Assembly (NCBI RefSeq): GCF_000612445.1
Contig: NZ_BALC01000001.1
Span: 62,001 to 126,000 of the forward strand
Length of the DNA stretch: 64,000 bases
Reading direction: 5' to 3'
Source of the DNA: Liquorilactobacillus sucicola DSM 21376 = JCM 15457
GTDB lineage: Bacteria; Bacillota; Bacilli; Lactobacillales; Lactobacillaceae
Part shown: piece after piece, positions 9,216 to 19,289 of the stretch
How the letters are laid out: each line of letters begins with the position of its first letter
Numbering within the stretch: position 1 is the stretch's first letter
Notes under the pieces: generated by a model
What the model saw: only the letters and a program-made list of their open reading frames with translations
What the model was told of the DNA's origin: nothing
Database searches by the model: none
Made by a program: the position numbers and the translations under genes

Positions 9216-11897
9216 GTGGTGAAAGAAAATAAAAAATTGTTATTGATTGATGGAAATAGTGTGGCATTTAGGGCTTTCTTTGCTTTACATCAGTCGTTGG
9301 AAAGATTTGTAAACCATAACGGTTTGCATACTAATGCAGTATATGGCTTCAAGACGATGTTGGACAATATTATTGAAAGCGTCAACCCAACTCATGTCTT
9401 AGTAGCTTTTGATGCTGGTAGGAAAACATTCCGCAATGAGAAGTATGCTGATTACAAAGGCGGACGTGCTAAAACACCAACGGAACTGTCTGAACAATTT
9501 CCCTATGTAAAAAAACTGTTGGAAGCATATGGCATGAAATATTATGAACTTCAAAACTATGAAGCAGATGATATTATTGGAACATTAGCAAAGCAAGGTG
9601 AAGAGCAAGATTTCGAAACGACAATTGTTACCGGAGATCGTGATTTGACTCAATTAGCTACTGAAAAAACAACTGTTGCAGTAACACAAAAAGGTGTAAC
9701 TGAAGTTGAAAGATATACGCCGAAACATGTTGAAGCAAAATACGGCCTGTCACCGGCACAGATTATTGATATGAAGGGCTTGGTCGGAGACAATTCAGAC
9801 AATTATCCAGGGGTTGCTAAAGTCGGTGAGAAAACAGCAATTAAATTGCTAAAACAATTTAAGTCGATTGAAGGTATCTATGAAAACATTGATGAATTAA
9901 AAAAATCAAAAATGAAAGAACATCTGATAGAAGACAAAGAAATTGCATTTATGTGTAAGGACCTAGCGCGTATTAGATGTGATGTTCCTCTTGAAGTAGA
10001 GTTGACGGATACTGTCTGGAATGGTAGTGAACACCAGAAGTTAGTTGAGTTTTTCCAAGAGATGGATTTCAAGCGTTTCTTGGAAAAAATAAGCGCAGCT
10101 ACACAGGACGATCCTGCGCAAAAAATTATTGAAGATATTAAGTTCACTGCCTTGACAAAGGATAATGTAAATCAGTTCAATTTTGATGCCGAAGCTGTTG
10201 AAGGGGTATCATTTTACTTAGAAATGATGGGAGATAACTACCATACGGCTCCTCTTGTTGGATTTGCATTTAACGTTGGGACTAAGTATTTTGCTTCAAG
10301 AGACACGGAACTACTAAAGTACCCCAATTTACGTAAACTTTTAGAAAATGAAAACATCGACGTTGATTTATTCGATGGTAAAAGGACCTTCGTAGGTCTT
10401 AATCGCTTGGGCATTCATTTAACTGACATAAGATTTGATTTGCTGTTAGTCTCATATCTGCTTGATACGAGCGACAATAGTAATGACTTAGGAAAATTGG
10501 CACAGCAGCATGATTACACAGAAGTCCTTGAGGATGAGCAAGTGTATGGCAAGGGCGCAAAAATCAAAATTCCGGAAAATGATGCAGAATATTATAGCCA
10601 TTTATGTAATAAAGTGCGGACAATAAAAAAACTAAGAACACCTTTAATGAAGAAGCTTGAAACCAATAAGCAAGAAGAACTTTACATCAAGATTGAAAGG
10701 CCTTTAGCAATTGTTTTGGCTGAAATGGAGATAGATGGAATTACAGTTGATACACAAAGACTAGAAGAAATGGGGAGCGAGTTTAAAGAAAGAATCAGTG
10801 AAATCAAGCAAACAATTTATCAAGAAGCAGGTGAAAAATTCAATCTCAACTCACCTAAACAGCTAGGTGTGATTCTGTTTGAGAAAATGAAACTTCCAGT
10901 CATAAAAAAAACAAAAACAGGTTATTCGACTGCAGTCAGTGTTTTAGAAAAGCTCCGTGGAATGGCACCGATAATCGATAATATTTTGAAGTACCGGCAG
11001 ATTGCAAAAATACAGTCGACCTATATTGAAGGTTTATTGAAGGTAACTTTTGAAAAAGACAGCAAAGTACACACACGTTATACACAGACCTTGACTTCAA
11101 CAGGCAGGCTCTCATCCGTTGATCCTAATCTCCAAAACATTCCAATACGCTTGGCAGAGGGTAAAAAAATTCGTCAAGCATTTATTCCGCAAAAAACAGG
11201 TTGGCAGATCTTTTCATCTGATTATTCACAGATTGAATTACGTGTTTTAGCACACATTTCTCATGATGCTAATATGCAGAAAGCATTTGCAGAGGGACAG
11301 GATATTCATGCTAATACAGCAATGAATATTTTTGAACTCGATTCACCTGCAGATGTTACAAGTAATATGCGCCGCCAGGCTAAAGCTGTTAATTTCGGGA
11401 TTGTTTATGGCATCAGTGACTATGGTCTAGCTCAAAATATCGGAATTACGCGCAAGCAAGCGAAGTTATTTATTGAGAAGTATTTTAAAATTTTCCCGGG
11501 TGTCAAGGAATATATGGAAAAAATCGTTATAAGTGCTCGTGAAAAGGGTTATGTGGAGACGCTATTCAAACGGCGGCGCTATTTACCAGATATTAGTAGC
11601 CGCAATTATAATATACGTTCTTTTGCAGAGAGAACGGCTATGAACACACCCATTCAGGGCAGTGCAGCTGACATTATTAAAGTTGCTATGATCAATATGC
11701 AAAAAATGTTAAAAGAAAAAAAGCTGGAGGCAAGAATGCTCTTGCAGGTGCATGATGAACTTATTTTCGAAGCTCCCAGCAAAGAAATACCAATTTTAGA
11801 AGAGGTTGTTCCACAAGTTATGGATGCAGCGGTTTCACTCGATATACCATTAAAAGTTGAGAGCTCATATGGAAAAACTTGGTTTGATGCAAAGTAA
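9216..11897 (+). CDS. polA: DNA polymerase I
   Basis: An 893-residue repair and Okazaki-fragment polymerase. Residues 1-290 form the 5'-nuclease domain (LLLIDGNSVAFRAFF, NYEADDIIGT, GDNSDNYPGV). Residues 310-480 are the 3'-exonuclease-like domain. The rest is the polymerase with motif A DYSQIELRVLAH, motif B RRQAKAVNFGIVYG and motif C QVHDELIFE. The proofreading DxE pair is replaced by a Y-L-E context (VSFYLEMMGD), so 3'-5' exonuclease activity is probably absent, as in other Gram-positive PolA proteins. The start is a GTG seven bases after AAGGAG. It begins a run polA-mutM-coaE-nrdR-dnaB-dnaI. Confidence 0.96.
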   Translation: MVKENKKLLLIDGNSVAFRAFFALHQSLERFVNHNGLHTNAVYGFKTMLDNIIESVNPTHVLVAFDAGRKTFRNEKYADYKGGRAKTPTELSEQFPYVKKLLEAYGMKYYELQNYEADDIIGTLAKQGEEQDFETTIVTGDRDLTQLATEKTTVAVTQKGVTEVERYTPKHVEAKYGLSPAQIIDMKGLVGDNSDNYPGVAKVGEKTAIKLLKQFKSIEGIYENIDELKKSKMKEHLIEDKEIAFMCKDLARIRCDVPLEVELTDTVWNGSEHQKLVEFFQEMDFKRFLEKISAATQDDPAQKIIEDIKFTALTKDNVNQFNFDAEAVEGVSFYLEMMGDNYHTAPLVGFAFNVGTKYFASRDTELLKYPNLRKLLENENIDVDLFDGKRTFVGLNRLGIHLTDIRFDLLLVSYLLDTSDNSNDLGKLAQQHDYTEVLEDEQVYGKGAKIKIPENDAEYYSHLCNKVRTIKKLRTPLMKKLETNKQEELYIKIERPLAIVLAEMEIDGITVDTQRLEEMGSEFKERISEIKQTIYQEAGEKFNLNSPKQLGVILFEKMKLPVIKKTKTGYSTAVSVLEKLRGMAPIIDNILKYRQIAKIQSTYIEGLLKVTFEKDSKVHTRYTQTLTSTGRLSSVDPNLQNIPIRLAEGKKIRQAFIPQKTGWQIFSSDYSQIELRVLAHISHDANMQKAFAEGQDIHANTAMNIFELDSPADVTSNMRRQAKAVNFGIVYGISDYGLAQNIGITRKQAKLFIEKYFKIFPGVKEYMEKIVISAREKGYVETLFKRRRYLPDISSRNYNIRSFAERTAMNTPIQGSAADIIKVAMINMQKMLKEKKLEARMLLQVHDELIFEAPSKEIPILEEVVPQVMDAAVSLDIPLKVESSYGKTWFDAK

Positions 11898-11912
11898 GGG
11901 GAAGTGTAACAA

Positions 11913-12740
11913 ATGCCAGAATTACCGGAAGTTGAAACGGTTCGTCGCGGTTTAGAAAAAATGATTTTGGGTGCTAAAATTGAACATGTTAAAGTGCTGT
12001 ATCCTAAGATAATCAATGGGGATCCTAGTGATTTTTGTCGACTTTTGCAAGAACGTGAGATTCTCTCACTCGATAGGCGTGGCAAGTATTTGATCTTTAA
12101 TTTTAGTGGAGATCTCTCAATGATTTCCCATCTCAGAATGGAAGGCAAATATTTTGTAAAAAAAAGTAGCGACCCGTTGGAGAAGCATACACATATTGTT
12201 TTTTTTCTGCATAATGGGCGGCAGTTGCGCTACAATGATGTTCGCAAGTTTGGTCGAATGGAATTAGTGCCAACTGTCCAAAGGTATGAGGTAGCAGGAA
12301 TAAAAAAACTGGGGCCGGAGCCAACCGCCGCTCTTTTTGATGCGACGAGCTTTTTTGCCAATTTGAGAAAGAAAAAGAAGGTTATCAAAACAACTCTTTT
12401 GGACCAAACCTTGGTGGCAGGTTTAGGAAATATCTATGCAGATGAGGTTTTATGGCTCAGTCGTATTCATCCTGAAACACCAGCCTGCAATTTAACTGAA
12501 GATGATGCGAAATTGCTGCATGATAATATTATTGCAGAACTTGCAAAAGCTATCAAAGCAGGAGGAACGACTATCAAAACATACACTGATGCTTTTCAGC
12601 ATTCAGGGTCGTTCCAGTTTGATCTGCATGTTTATGGGAAAAAGGGTAAACCTTGTGAACGTTGTGGGACTTCTATCGAAAAAATAGTTGTCGGGCAGCG
12701 AGGTACACATTTTTGCCCTTCCTGTCAGAAGGTCAAGTGA
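11913..12740 (+). CDS. mutM: Formamidopyrimidine-DNA glycosylase
   Basis: Removes 8-oxoguanine and ring-opened purines and cuts the abasic site. The 275-residue protein begins PELPEVETVRRGL, where Pro2 is the Schiff-base nucleophile and Glu3 the catalytic acid. The helix-two-turn-helix contains GLGNIYADEVL, and a C-terminal zinc finger has CERC and CPSC pairs. The gene lies 15 bases after polA and abuts coaE without a gap, so this is a repair operon. Confidence 0.97.
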   Translation: MPELPEVETVRRGLEKMILGAKIEHVKVLYPKIINGDPSDFCRLLQEREILSLDRRGKYLIFNFSGDLSMISHLRMEGKYFVKKSSDPLEKHTHIVFFLHNGRQLRYNDVRKFGRMELVPTVQRYEVAGIKKLGPEPTAALFDATSFFANLRKKKKVIKTTLLDQTLVAGLGNIYADEVLWLSRIHPETPACNLTEDDAKLLHDNIIAELAKAIKAGGTTIKTYTDAFQHSGSFQFDLHVYGKKGKPCERCGTSIEKIVVGQRGTHFCPSCQKVK

Positions 12741-13340
12741 ATGACATATATATTAGGTTTAACTGGCGGAATTGCAAGTGGTAAATCAACGGTCAGTGCT
12801 TTTTTGAAAGAAAAGGGCGCGGTCGTGCTCGATGGCGATATTATTGCACGTCAGGTCATTGAACCTGGCACGCCGGGGTTAGCAAAACTAAAAGCAGCTT
12901 TTGGTGCTGAAATTATTCAAGAAGATGGTTCTTTAAATAGAAAGTTGCTGGGACAGCGAGTCTTTAACAATGAAAAGCAATTGCAAAAATTGAATGCAAT
13001 CATGGGGCCCTTGATTCGACAAAAATTTGAAGAAGGAATCGAACAAGCACGACAGTTAAAAACCAAGCTCCTTGTGCTGGAGATACCGCTTCTTTTTGAA
13101 GGACATTATGAACAATATTGTGATAGTGTTATGACTGTTTCTGTTCCGCATGCAATACAGGTAGAACGGCTAATGGAAAGAAATAAATTAAACAGGCATG
13201 AGGCTGAAAGAAGAATTCGGGCACAAATGGATCAAATAGAACGAAATAGACGTGCAGATATAGTTATTGATAACTCTAAACAAGTTGAAGAAACCTTGGC
13301 GCAAGTGATAAAATGGCTTATAATGAATAAGTTTGCATAA
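12741..13340 (+). CDS. coaE: Dephospho-CoA kinase
   Basis: Phosphorylates the 3'-OH of dephospho-CoA, the last step of coenzyme A synthesis. The 199-residue P-loop protein has Walker A GGIASGKST at residues 9-17, the family motif LDGDIIAR near 30 and the lid segment RIRAQM. The ATG follows the mutM stop immediately. The mutM-coaE-nrdR order is the usual Firmicute arrangement. Confidence 0.96.
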   Translation: MTYILGLTGGIASGKSTVSAFLKEKGAVVLDGDIIARQVIEPGTPGLAKLKAAFGAEIIQEDGSLNRKLLGQRVFNNEKQLQKLNAIMGPLIRQKFEEGIEQARQLKTKLLVLEIPLLFEGHYEQYCDSVMTVSVPHAIQVERLMERNKLNRHEAERRIRAQMDQIERNRRADIVIDNSKQVEETLAQVIKWLIMNKFA

Positions 13341-13379
13341 CACAAGAATTAAATAATTCTTTTTAATGAGGTGAAGGAT

Positions 13380-13868
13380 ATGAGATGTCCCCATTGCCAT
13401 CATAACGGTTCACGCGTTGTTGACAGTCGCCCAGCTGATGACGGGCACGTGATTAGGCGTCGGCGCGAATGTGAGGCTTGTGGATTCAGATTTACAACTT
13501 TTGAAAGAGTTGAAGCCACACCGTTATTAGTTATCAAAAAAAATGGTACACGTGAAGAGTTTAATCGGGAGAAAATACTTCGGGGTGTAATTCGTTCGGC
13601 TGAAAAAAGACCTGTTGGAATGGATGCAATTACCCGAATTGTTGATGAAGTTGAAAATAAAGTGAGATCACTTGGCGAAAATGAGGTTTCTAGTCAATTA
13701 ATCGGCGAATATGTAATGGGTTTATTGGCTGATGTTGATGAGATTGCATATATTCGATTTGCAAGTGTCTATCGTCAATTCAAGGATATGGGTGTTTTTT
13801 TAAAAGAACTACAGGAAATAATGGCGCGTGATAAGAAAAATAAGAATAGCAAAAATAGCAAGAAATAA
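13380..13868 (+). CDS. nrdR: Transcriptional repressor NrdR
   Basis: A nucleotide-sensing repressor of ribonucleotide reductase genes. The 162-residue protein begins [10 protein letters not shown]; the zinc ribbon uses CPHC and CEAC pairs. The ATP-cone domain starts near residue 47 ([18 protein letters not shown]). I use the ATG at 13380, which has GAGGTG seven bases upstream and gives the standard MRCP start; a GTG at 13371 would add three residues. The C-terminus is a lysine/asparagine-rich tail. Confidence 0.96.
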   Translation: MRCPHCHHNGSRVVDSRPADDGHVIRRRRECEACGFRFTTFERVEATPLLVIKKNGTREEFNREKILRGVIRSAEKRPVGMDAITRIVDEVENKVRSLGENEVSSQLIGEYVMGLLADVDEIAYIRFASVYRQFKDMGVFLKELQEIMARDKKNKNSKNSKK

Positions 13869-13903
13869 GTAGACGATGGTAAGAAGTAAAGGATGTGTTT
13901 GCC

Positions 13904-15292
13904 GTGGACACAGGATGGAAAGATCTATCTCCCAAAGACGGATTCATAGTTGTTTCAAATGAAAGAATCTTTGACAGTGATTTGGATGTTGTGTTGCGTC
14001 TCTATCAACCGCTGATAGGTGTAACGGCGTTCGGTTTGTATTCACTGCTGCGGACACAGATTGAGATGAGACCGCAGCTTTCCGCTCGTCAAATGCATGT
14101 GAAATTACTTGATTTATTAGGTGTAGGATTGCGTCCCCTTTTTGAAGCTCGAAACAAACTTGAGGCAGTAGGATTGTTGCGCACATTCGAAAGAAAAGAT
14201 GAGTTAGGAAAACTGAATGTTTATGTTATCCAAGCACCGCAGAGACCTTCTGCCTTTTTTAAGGATGATCTGTTACGTGCACTGCTGCTAGAAACCGTTG
14301 GTGAGAATTACTTCAATGAACTGCAAAAGACTTACTTGCCAGGTAGATTGACTGATCTCAAAGCACATGAAACAACAAAACATTTTCTAGATGTTTTTTC
14401 GCTGCAAACACAAGCACTGCAGAATGCAGCGATCGCCACTCAAGCTTTTGAACATTCTGATGAGGAAAATCGGGGAATAATTCTAGATGAGGACAGTAGT
14501 GGTTTTGATATCTCATTTTTGCAGAAGATGCTAGCCAAATCATTTCTTGATGCTGAACAGGTGTTGCAACAGAAAGAAAAAATTATGGTGGCTCATACAG
14601 TATATGGCCTTGATGAGCTTGAGGTAATGAAACTTTTGGAAAAAGCGGTTAACGTACAAACCAATGCAGTTGACTTTAAGCTATTCATGTCTCTGCTGCA
14701 TAAGAAGTACAGCACACGTGAACAAGCGCAAATAAATACTACTGCAAACCAAGAAGAGACAACTGAAAAAGCGTTAAAACCGAGCCAAAACAGTGGCTTC
14801 AGCAAATCTGATCAAGCTTTGCTGAATGCATGTCAAGCCTATGCCCCTGCAGAATTTTTACAGGTTTTGAAGTCTGAAAAGGGTACATTTGTCACAACTG
14901 CAGAGAGGAATACGCTGGAATGGGTCGTGGGGAAGAACTTATTTGATACCGCGGTTGTTAATGTTTTGATTCACTATATGATAGTTGATCGCGGAATGTC
15001 TGTATTAAACCGTGCTTTTTTTGAGTCTGTCGTCGCAGACTGGGCACAAAAAAGAATTAAAAATCCAAAGGATGCAATGCAGCAAGTACGTTCATTTAAT
15101 TCTCAGAAAAAGCAAGGAAGTTATACTGGCTCGTCTTATATAAACAAAAAGTATCGTTCTAAAATAATTCAAAAAGAAAAACTGCCGGATTGGGCACAGG
15201 ATGGTTATAAGCCCAAGACGGTTTCAAACGTAAGTGATGCAGAACGGAAAAAAATCAAGGAACAGCTGAGCAAGTTTCGTAAAAAGAAATAG
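13904..15292 (+). CDS. dnaB: Primosome initiation protein DnaB (Gram-positive type)
   Basis: Helicase-loading and membrane-attachment protein of the Bacillus type, not the replicative helicase. The 462-residue protein has an N-terminal winged-helix region (VVLRLYQPLIGVTAFGLYSLL) and a C-terminal DnaB/DnaD-like helical domain near residues 300-400, with the IHYMIVDRG and NRAFFESVVADW segments. The tail is basic. I use the GTG at 13904, ten bases after AAAGGA; an upstream GTG (13895) is too close to that site. It works with DnaI, encoded next, to load the helicase. Confidence 0.92.
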   Translation: MDTGWKDLSPKDGFIVVSNERIFDSDLDVVLRLYQPLIGVTAFGLYSLLRTQIEMRPQLSARQMHVKLLDLLGVGLRPLFEARNKLEAVGLLRTFERKDELGKLNVYVIQAPQRPSAFFKDDLLRALLLETVGENYFNELQKTYLPGRLTDLKAHETTKHFLDVFSLQTQALQNAAIATQAFEHSDEENRGIILDEDSSGFDISFLQKMLAKSFLDAEQVLQQKEKIMVAHTVYGLDELEVMKLLEKAVNVQTNAVDFKLFMSLLHKKYSTREQAQINTTANQEETTEKALKPSQNSGFSKSDQALLNACQAYAPAEFLQVLKSEKGTFVTTAERNTLEWVVGKNLFDTAVVNVLIHYMIVDRGMSVLNRAFFESVVADWAQKRIKNPKDAMQQVRSFNSQKKQGSYTGSSYINKKYRSKIIQKEKLPDWAQDGYKPKTVSNVSDAERKKIKEQLSKFRKKK

Positions 15293-15319
15293 AGTTTGAG
15301 GTTGAAAGGAGATGATGGA

Positions 15320-16249
15320 ATGAAAGATGTTGGTGAGCAATTAGCAGAACGTTTAAAGAAACTTAACTGGAACAAGGACTATCGTCAACTGATTAATGAT
15401 GCGTTTAACGATGTGGAAGTTAAGGAGTTTATTAAAGAAAACCAAGGAGAACTTTCACAAGAGGACATAGCTAGGAGTGCTAGTAAAGTCTACGAATTCG
15501 TTAGTGTGAAAAATAAAATAAAGCGCGGTGAAGAAACGCATGCACCAGGCTATGATCCACAACTAACCCTTAATAATCATCTGATAGATGTTACCTATAT
15601 TCCTAGTGAAGCACTACTCTTGCAAAAAAAACAGCAGGCTATTCACAATCGTGTTCGCTCAATCAATATGCCTAAAGATATTCGGGATGCAGAATTGGCT
15701 GACTATGATTTAGAAGGGCGTGAGCTAGCAGCTCAGGCAGCCGGACGATTTATAGATGAATATAGCAGTGCTCCAAAAAAGTTTCATCGTGCAATGTATT
15801 TGCAAGGGAGCTTTGGAGTCGGGAAAACCTATCTTCTAGGTGCAATTGCAAATGGTTTGGCAGAGGAGGGTTTTACTTCTACTTTGTTGCATTTCCCAAG
15901 CTTTGCAGTTGAAATGAAAAATTCAATTGGAAATAACGGGACAATGAAAATGGTGGATGAGGTTAAGCGAACTCCGATCTTGATGCTGGATGATATTGGT
16001 GCTGATCAGCTTTCAAGTTGGATTAGAGATGACATTTTAGGTGTTATCCTGCAATATCGAATGCAAGAAGAGTTACCGACCTTTTTTAGTTCCAATCTAG
16101 ATATGGTCAACCTTGAAAAACAATACTTAACAACGAATAACCGTGGAGAAGCTGAACCGCTTAAGGCTAAAAGAATTATGGAGCGCATTCGGTTCTTAGC
16201 GAAAGAGTTCAGAATAATAGGGCGTAATCGACGTCAATTTAAAAATTAA
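15320..16249 (+). CDS. dnaI: Primosomal protein DnaI (helicase loader ATPase)
   Basis: A 309-residue AAA+ protein that loads the replicative helicase. The N-terminal domain (about residues 1-110) lacks obvious conserved cysteines. The ATPase has Walker A GSFGVGKT near residue 169 and Walker B LMLDDIGAD near 220. I use the ATG at 15320 because AAGGAG at 15306-15311 is correctly spaced; a TTG at 15296 lacks a site. It follows dnaB closely, as in other lactobacilli and Bacillus. Confidence 0.94.
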   Translation: MKDVGEQLAERLKKLNWNKDYRQLINDAFNDVEVKEFIKENQGELSQEDIARSASKVYEFVSVKNKIKRGEETHAPGYDPQLTLNNHLIDVTYIPSEALLLQKKQQAIHNRVRSINMPKDIRDAELADYDLEGRELAAQAAGRFIDEYSSAPKKFHRAMYLQGSFGVGKTYLLGAIANGLAEEGFTSTLLHFPSFAVEMKNSIGNNGTMKMVDEVKRTPILMLDDIGADQLSSWIRDDILGVILQYRMQEELPTFFSSNLDMVNLEKQYLTTNNRGEAEPLKAKRIMERIRFLAKEFRIIGRNRRQFKN

Positions 16250-16258
16250 TTTTTTGAC

Positions 16259-16287
16259 TTGAACGACAAGTTTATTAGTGGTTTAAT
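16259..16287 (+). promoter_or_regulatory. Promoter of the thrS T-box leader
   Basis: TTGAAC at 16259-16264, a 17-base spacer and TTTAAT at 16282-16287, with a TG at 16279-16280 forming an extended -10. It lies just after dnaI. Confidence 0.65.
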
Positions 16288-16293
16288 ATTAGG

Positions 16294-16533
16294 TAGTTGA
16301 TGTAGAAGATAAACGGTTTATGAATTCAGGGATGGGTGATCTTGACTGTAAATCACTCGAGCGGTAAGCTTACCACTTCTATTTTTTATCTGGTGAAAAG
16401 TCAGGTCGGGTAGCGTCCGTTAGCAACGCACTTGAGGAGATCTGCAGTTTTACTGCAAGTCTTGAATTTGGGTGGAACCGCGTTATGAACGTCCCTAATG
16501 TGTTTAAGGCACATTAGAGGCGTTTTTATTTTA
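16294..16533 (+). promoter_or_regulatory. T-box riboswitch controlling thrS
   Basis: A leader of about 240 bases that senses uncharged tRNA-Thr. The conserved T-box GGGTGGAACCGCG lies at 16470-16482. It is followed by a terminator hairpin at 16489-16533 (CTAATGTG / CACATTAG, then GCGTTTTTATTTT). The T-box can pair in a competing antiterminator when tRNA binds. The specifier is probably the ACC or ACT in TTACCACTTC near 16370, both threonine codons; this assignment is inferred from position, not from folding. The whole stretch between dnaI and thrS is this leader. Confidence 0.93.
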
Positions 16534-16559
16534 TCTTAATACAAGTTGGAGGAAAGATT

Positions 16560-18509
16560 ATGGGAAAAATCAAAGTTACATTTCCAGATGGAGCAGTTAA
16601 GGAATTTGAAAAGGGGATAACGACTGAAGCAATTGCTAAAACAATTAGCACGAGCCTGGCTAAAAAGGCTGTAGCAGGAAGTTTTAATGATCAACTGATT
16701 GATTACCAGCAAGAATTGGTCGAAGATGGGGAATTGAAGATCATTACTAAGGATTCTTCTGAAGGGTTACAAGTTTTATGGCAAACGGGGGCAATTCTAT
16801 TAGCGAGTGCATTGTCTGAATTATATCCTGAGATGCACTTTGGCGAAGGCAATGTAACAGAACATGGCTTCTATTTCGATACGGATAATGTTGATGGTCA
16901 AATTGCGGAAACTGAATTCGAAAAGATTTCACAAAAAATGAAAGAGTATGTGAAAGCAAACAAGACAATTGAGTATAAGAACCTTAGTGAGAAAGAAGCC
17001 TTGGCCGCAGTCGACGGTGACCCTTATCGAATGGAGTTGGTCAAGGAAATAGCAGAGAAAAATGACGGACACGTAGCTGTGCATATTTTAGAAAACTTCG
17101 TAGATGTCTCACGTGGTGCAAAGCTGGCAAGTACCAAGGGCGTTAAAATTTTCCAACTACTTTCAGTTGCTGGAGCATACTGGAAGGGTGTCTCGAGTAA
17201 TCCTATGCTACAGCGTGTCTACGGCACCTCTTTCTTTAAGCAAAAAGATCTTGATGCAGAATTAAAGCGCCGTCAAGAAGCACGTGAACGTGATCACCGT
17301 GTTATTGGTAATGACCTTGATTTGTTCTTTGTTGATCCCAAGGTGGGGGCTGGGTTACCATATTGGATGCCAAAAGGGGCGACAATTAGAAGAACGATTG
17401 AGCGTTATATTATTGATAAGGAAGTTTCACGCGGCTATGAGCATGTCTACACACCTGTATTAGCAAATCTTGACTTATACAAGCAGTCAGGTCATTGGGA
17501 TCACTATCGTGAAGATATGTTTCCACCAATGGACATGGGCGATGGTGAGATGCTCGAGTTACGTCCAATGAATTGCCCGTCGCATATTCAGATCTATAAT
17601 CGCCATATTCGGTCTTATCGTGATCTTCCACTTCGAATCGCTGAATTAGGGATGATGCACCGTTATGAAAAATCAGGTGCTTTAACGGGATTATCACGTG
17701 TACGCGAAATGACATTGAATGATGGGCATACATTTGTCACGCCAGACCAGATTGAGGAAGAATTTAAACAGACTCTTCAACTTATGGTCTCAGTTTACAA
17801 GGACTTTGACATCACAGATTATCGCTTCCGTCTTAGCTATCGTGATCCTAACAATACACATAAATACTTTGATGATGATGAGATGTGGGAAAAATCACAA
17901 AAAATGCTGAAGGCAGCAATGGACGACCTTGATCTTGACTATTATGAAGCAGAAGGTGAAGCGGCATTTTACGGTCCTAAGTTAGATGTTCAGACTAAAA
18001 CAGCTCTTGGTGGTGAAGAGACGCTCTCAACTATCCAATTAGACTTTTTGCTACCTGAAAAATTTGATTTGCATTATATTGGGGCTGACGGTGAAGAACA
18101 TCGTCCAGTTATGATTCATCGTGGAATTGTTTCGACGATGGAACGATTTACGGCATATTTGACAGAAATTTATAAGGGAGCATTTCCTACTTGGTTAGCA
18201 CCGCAACAAGTTACGATTATTCCTGTAAAAAATGACTTGCATTTGCAGTATTGTGAACAATTACGTGATCGGTTGGTTGCAAGTAATGTTAGAGTTAACA
18301 TTGATGCTAGAAATGAAAAAATGGGCTATAAAGTTAGACAAGCTCAGGTCAACAAAATACCATATATTTTAGTTGTTGGGGATAAGGAAGTAGCTGAAGA
18401 TGGTGTGGCAGTTCGCCGTTACGGACAAGCTAATAGCAAAGAAGTAAGTACGAGTGAATTTGTAAGTGAAATTCTAGCTGATATTGCAAGTTATAGTCGC
18501 AACGAATAA
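16560..18509 (+). CDS. thrS: Threonyl-tRNA synthetase
   Basis: Charges tRNA-Thr with threonine. The 649-residue class II synthetase has an N-terminal TGS domain (residues 1-62), an editing domain with an HGFYFD segment near 103, and the catalytic core with motif 2 around [13 protein letters not shown] and [13 protein letters not shown]. The anticodon-binding domain occupies the last 100 residues. The ATG follows TTGGAGGAA. Expression is set by the upstream T-box. Confidence 0.98.
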   Translation: MGKIKVTFPDGAVKEFEKGITTEAIAKTISTSLAKKAVAGSFNDQLIDYQQELVEDGELKIITKDSSEGLQVLWQTGAILLASALSELYPEMHFGEGNVTEHGFYFDTDNVDGQIAETEFEKISQKMKEYVKANKTIEYKNLSEKEALAAVDGDPYRMELVKEIAEKNDGHVAVHILENFVDVSRGAKLASTKGVKIFQLLSVAGAYWKGVSSNPMLQRVYGTSFFKQKDLDAELKRRQEARERDHRVIGNDLDLFFVDPKVGAGLPYWMPKGATIRRTIERYIIDKEVSRGYEHVYTPVLANLDLYKQSGHWDHYREDMFPPMDMGDGEMLELRPMNCPSHIQIYNRHIRSYRDLPLRIAELGMMHRYEKSGALTGLSRVREMTLNDGHTFVTPDQIEEEFKQTLQLMVSVYKDFDITDYRFRLSYRDPNNTHKYFDDDEMWEKSQKMLKAAMDDLDLDYYEAEGEAAFYGPKLDVQTKTALGGEETLSTIQLDFLLPEKFDLHYIGADGEEHRPVMIHRGIVSTMERFTAYLTEIYKGAFPTWLAPQQVTIIPVKNDLHLQYCEQLRDRLVASNVRVNIDARNEKMGYKVRQAQVNKIPYILVVGDKEVAEDGVAVRRYGQANSKEVSTSEFVSEILADIASYSRNE

Positions 18510-18542
18510 TTAACGGCTTTTATATCCATTTAGAATTAATCC

Positions 18543-18571
18543 TTGACCAAATGAACAAACAATGATATTAT
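18543..18571 (+). promoter_or_regulatory. Promoter of the infC-rpmI-rplT operon
   Basis: TTGACC at 18543-18548, a 17-base spacer and TATTAT at 18566-18571, with an extended-10 TG at 18563-18564. Confidence 0.75.
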
Positions 18572-18579
18572 ATTTTAAG

Positions 18580-18712
18580 TTGAGAAAAAAGCAGAAGCAC
18601 CCGCTTCTCGCCTTGCGAACGAAATAGTTCCCGGGCACTTATATAGTAGGTTTCGGATTGAACGAAGTGAAGAAAGCGGGGGGCTTAGCAATGAGTCTCC
18701 CGTTTTTTCTGC
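18580..18712 (+). promoter_or_regulatory. L20-type ribosomal protein leader of infC-rpmI-rplT
   Basis: An untranslated leader between a good promoter and infC. The 5' part contains GCAGAAGC and GCTTCTCGCC segments that can pair. It ends in a terminator hairpin at 18677-18709 (CGGGGGGCTTAG...GAGTCTCCCG then TTTTTT). Its position and architecture match the L20-binding attenuation leaders of Gram-positive bacteria, in which excess L20 causes termination. The secondary structure was judged by eye. Confidence 0.8.
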
Positions 18713-18745
18713 ATTTTCTCTGATTATATTTGGAGGTGAAACACC

Positions 18746-19260
18746 ATAGCAGTTGATAAAATGGTAAACGAAGGTATTCGAGCACGTGAAGTGCGTCTGA
18801 TTGCTAGTGATGGCTCTCAGCTTGGTGTTAAGTCCAAGCAGGAGCTTTACGCTTAGCTGAACAGTCGAATTTGGATCTAGTTTTAGTTGCACCGAAAGCA
18901 AAACCACCAGTTGCCAGAGTCATGGATTATGGAAAGTATCGCTTTGAACTGCAGAAGAAGCAGCGCGAGGCGCGGAAAAAGCAAAAAGTCATTAATGTTA
19001 AAGAAGTTCGTTTAAGCCCAACGATCGACACTAATGATTTTAACACTAAGATGAAGAATGCACGTAAGTTCCTGTCCAAAGGGGATAAGGTGAAGGTGTC
19101 TATTCGTTTTAAGGGTCGTGCAATCACACATAAGGAAATCGGTTATGATGTATTGAATCGCTTTTCTAAAGCGACTAACGATATTGCAACGGTTGAATCA
19201 AGGGCTAAAATGGATGGTCGTAGCATGTTTTTAATGTTAGCGCCTAAAGCCGAGAAATAG
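18746..19260 (+). CDS. infC: Translation initiation factor IF-3, frameshifted, non-standard start
   Basis: IF-3 checks start-codon pairing on the 30S subunit. The N-terminal domain ([13 protein letters not shown]...GVKSKQ) is in one frame, and the linker plus C-terminal domain ([30 protein letters not shown]) in another. Restoring one A at 18843 (GGAGC to GGAAGC) gives the expected KSKQEALRLAEQ. No ATG, GTG or TTG lies in frame near GGAGG at 18732-18736. An in-frame stop is at 18737, and the best spaced codon is ATA at 18746. A rare start codon is a known autoregulatory feature of infC (AUU in E. coli). An internal ATG at 18761 would lose five residues. Confidence 0.88.
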
Positions 19261-19289
19261 GCTTTATAACATAGGAGGAAGAAAGTATT

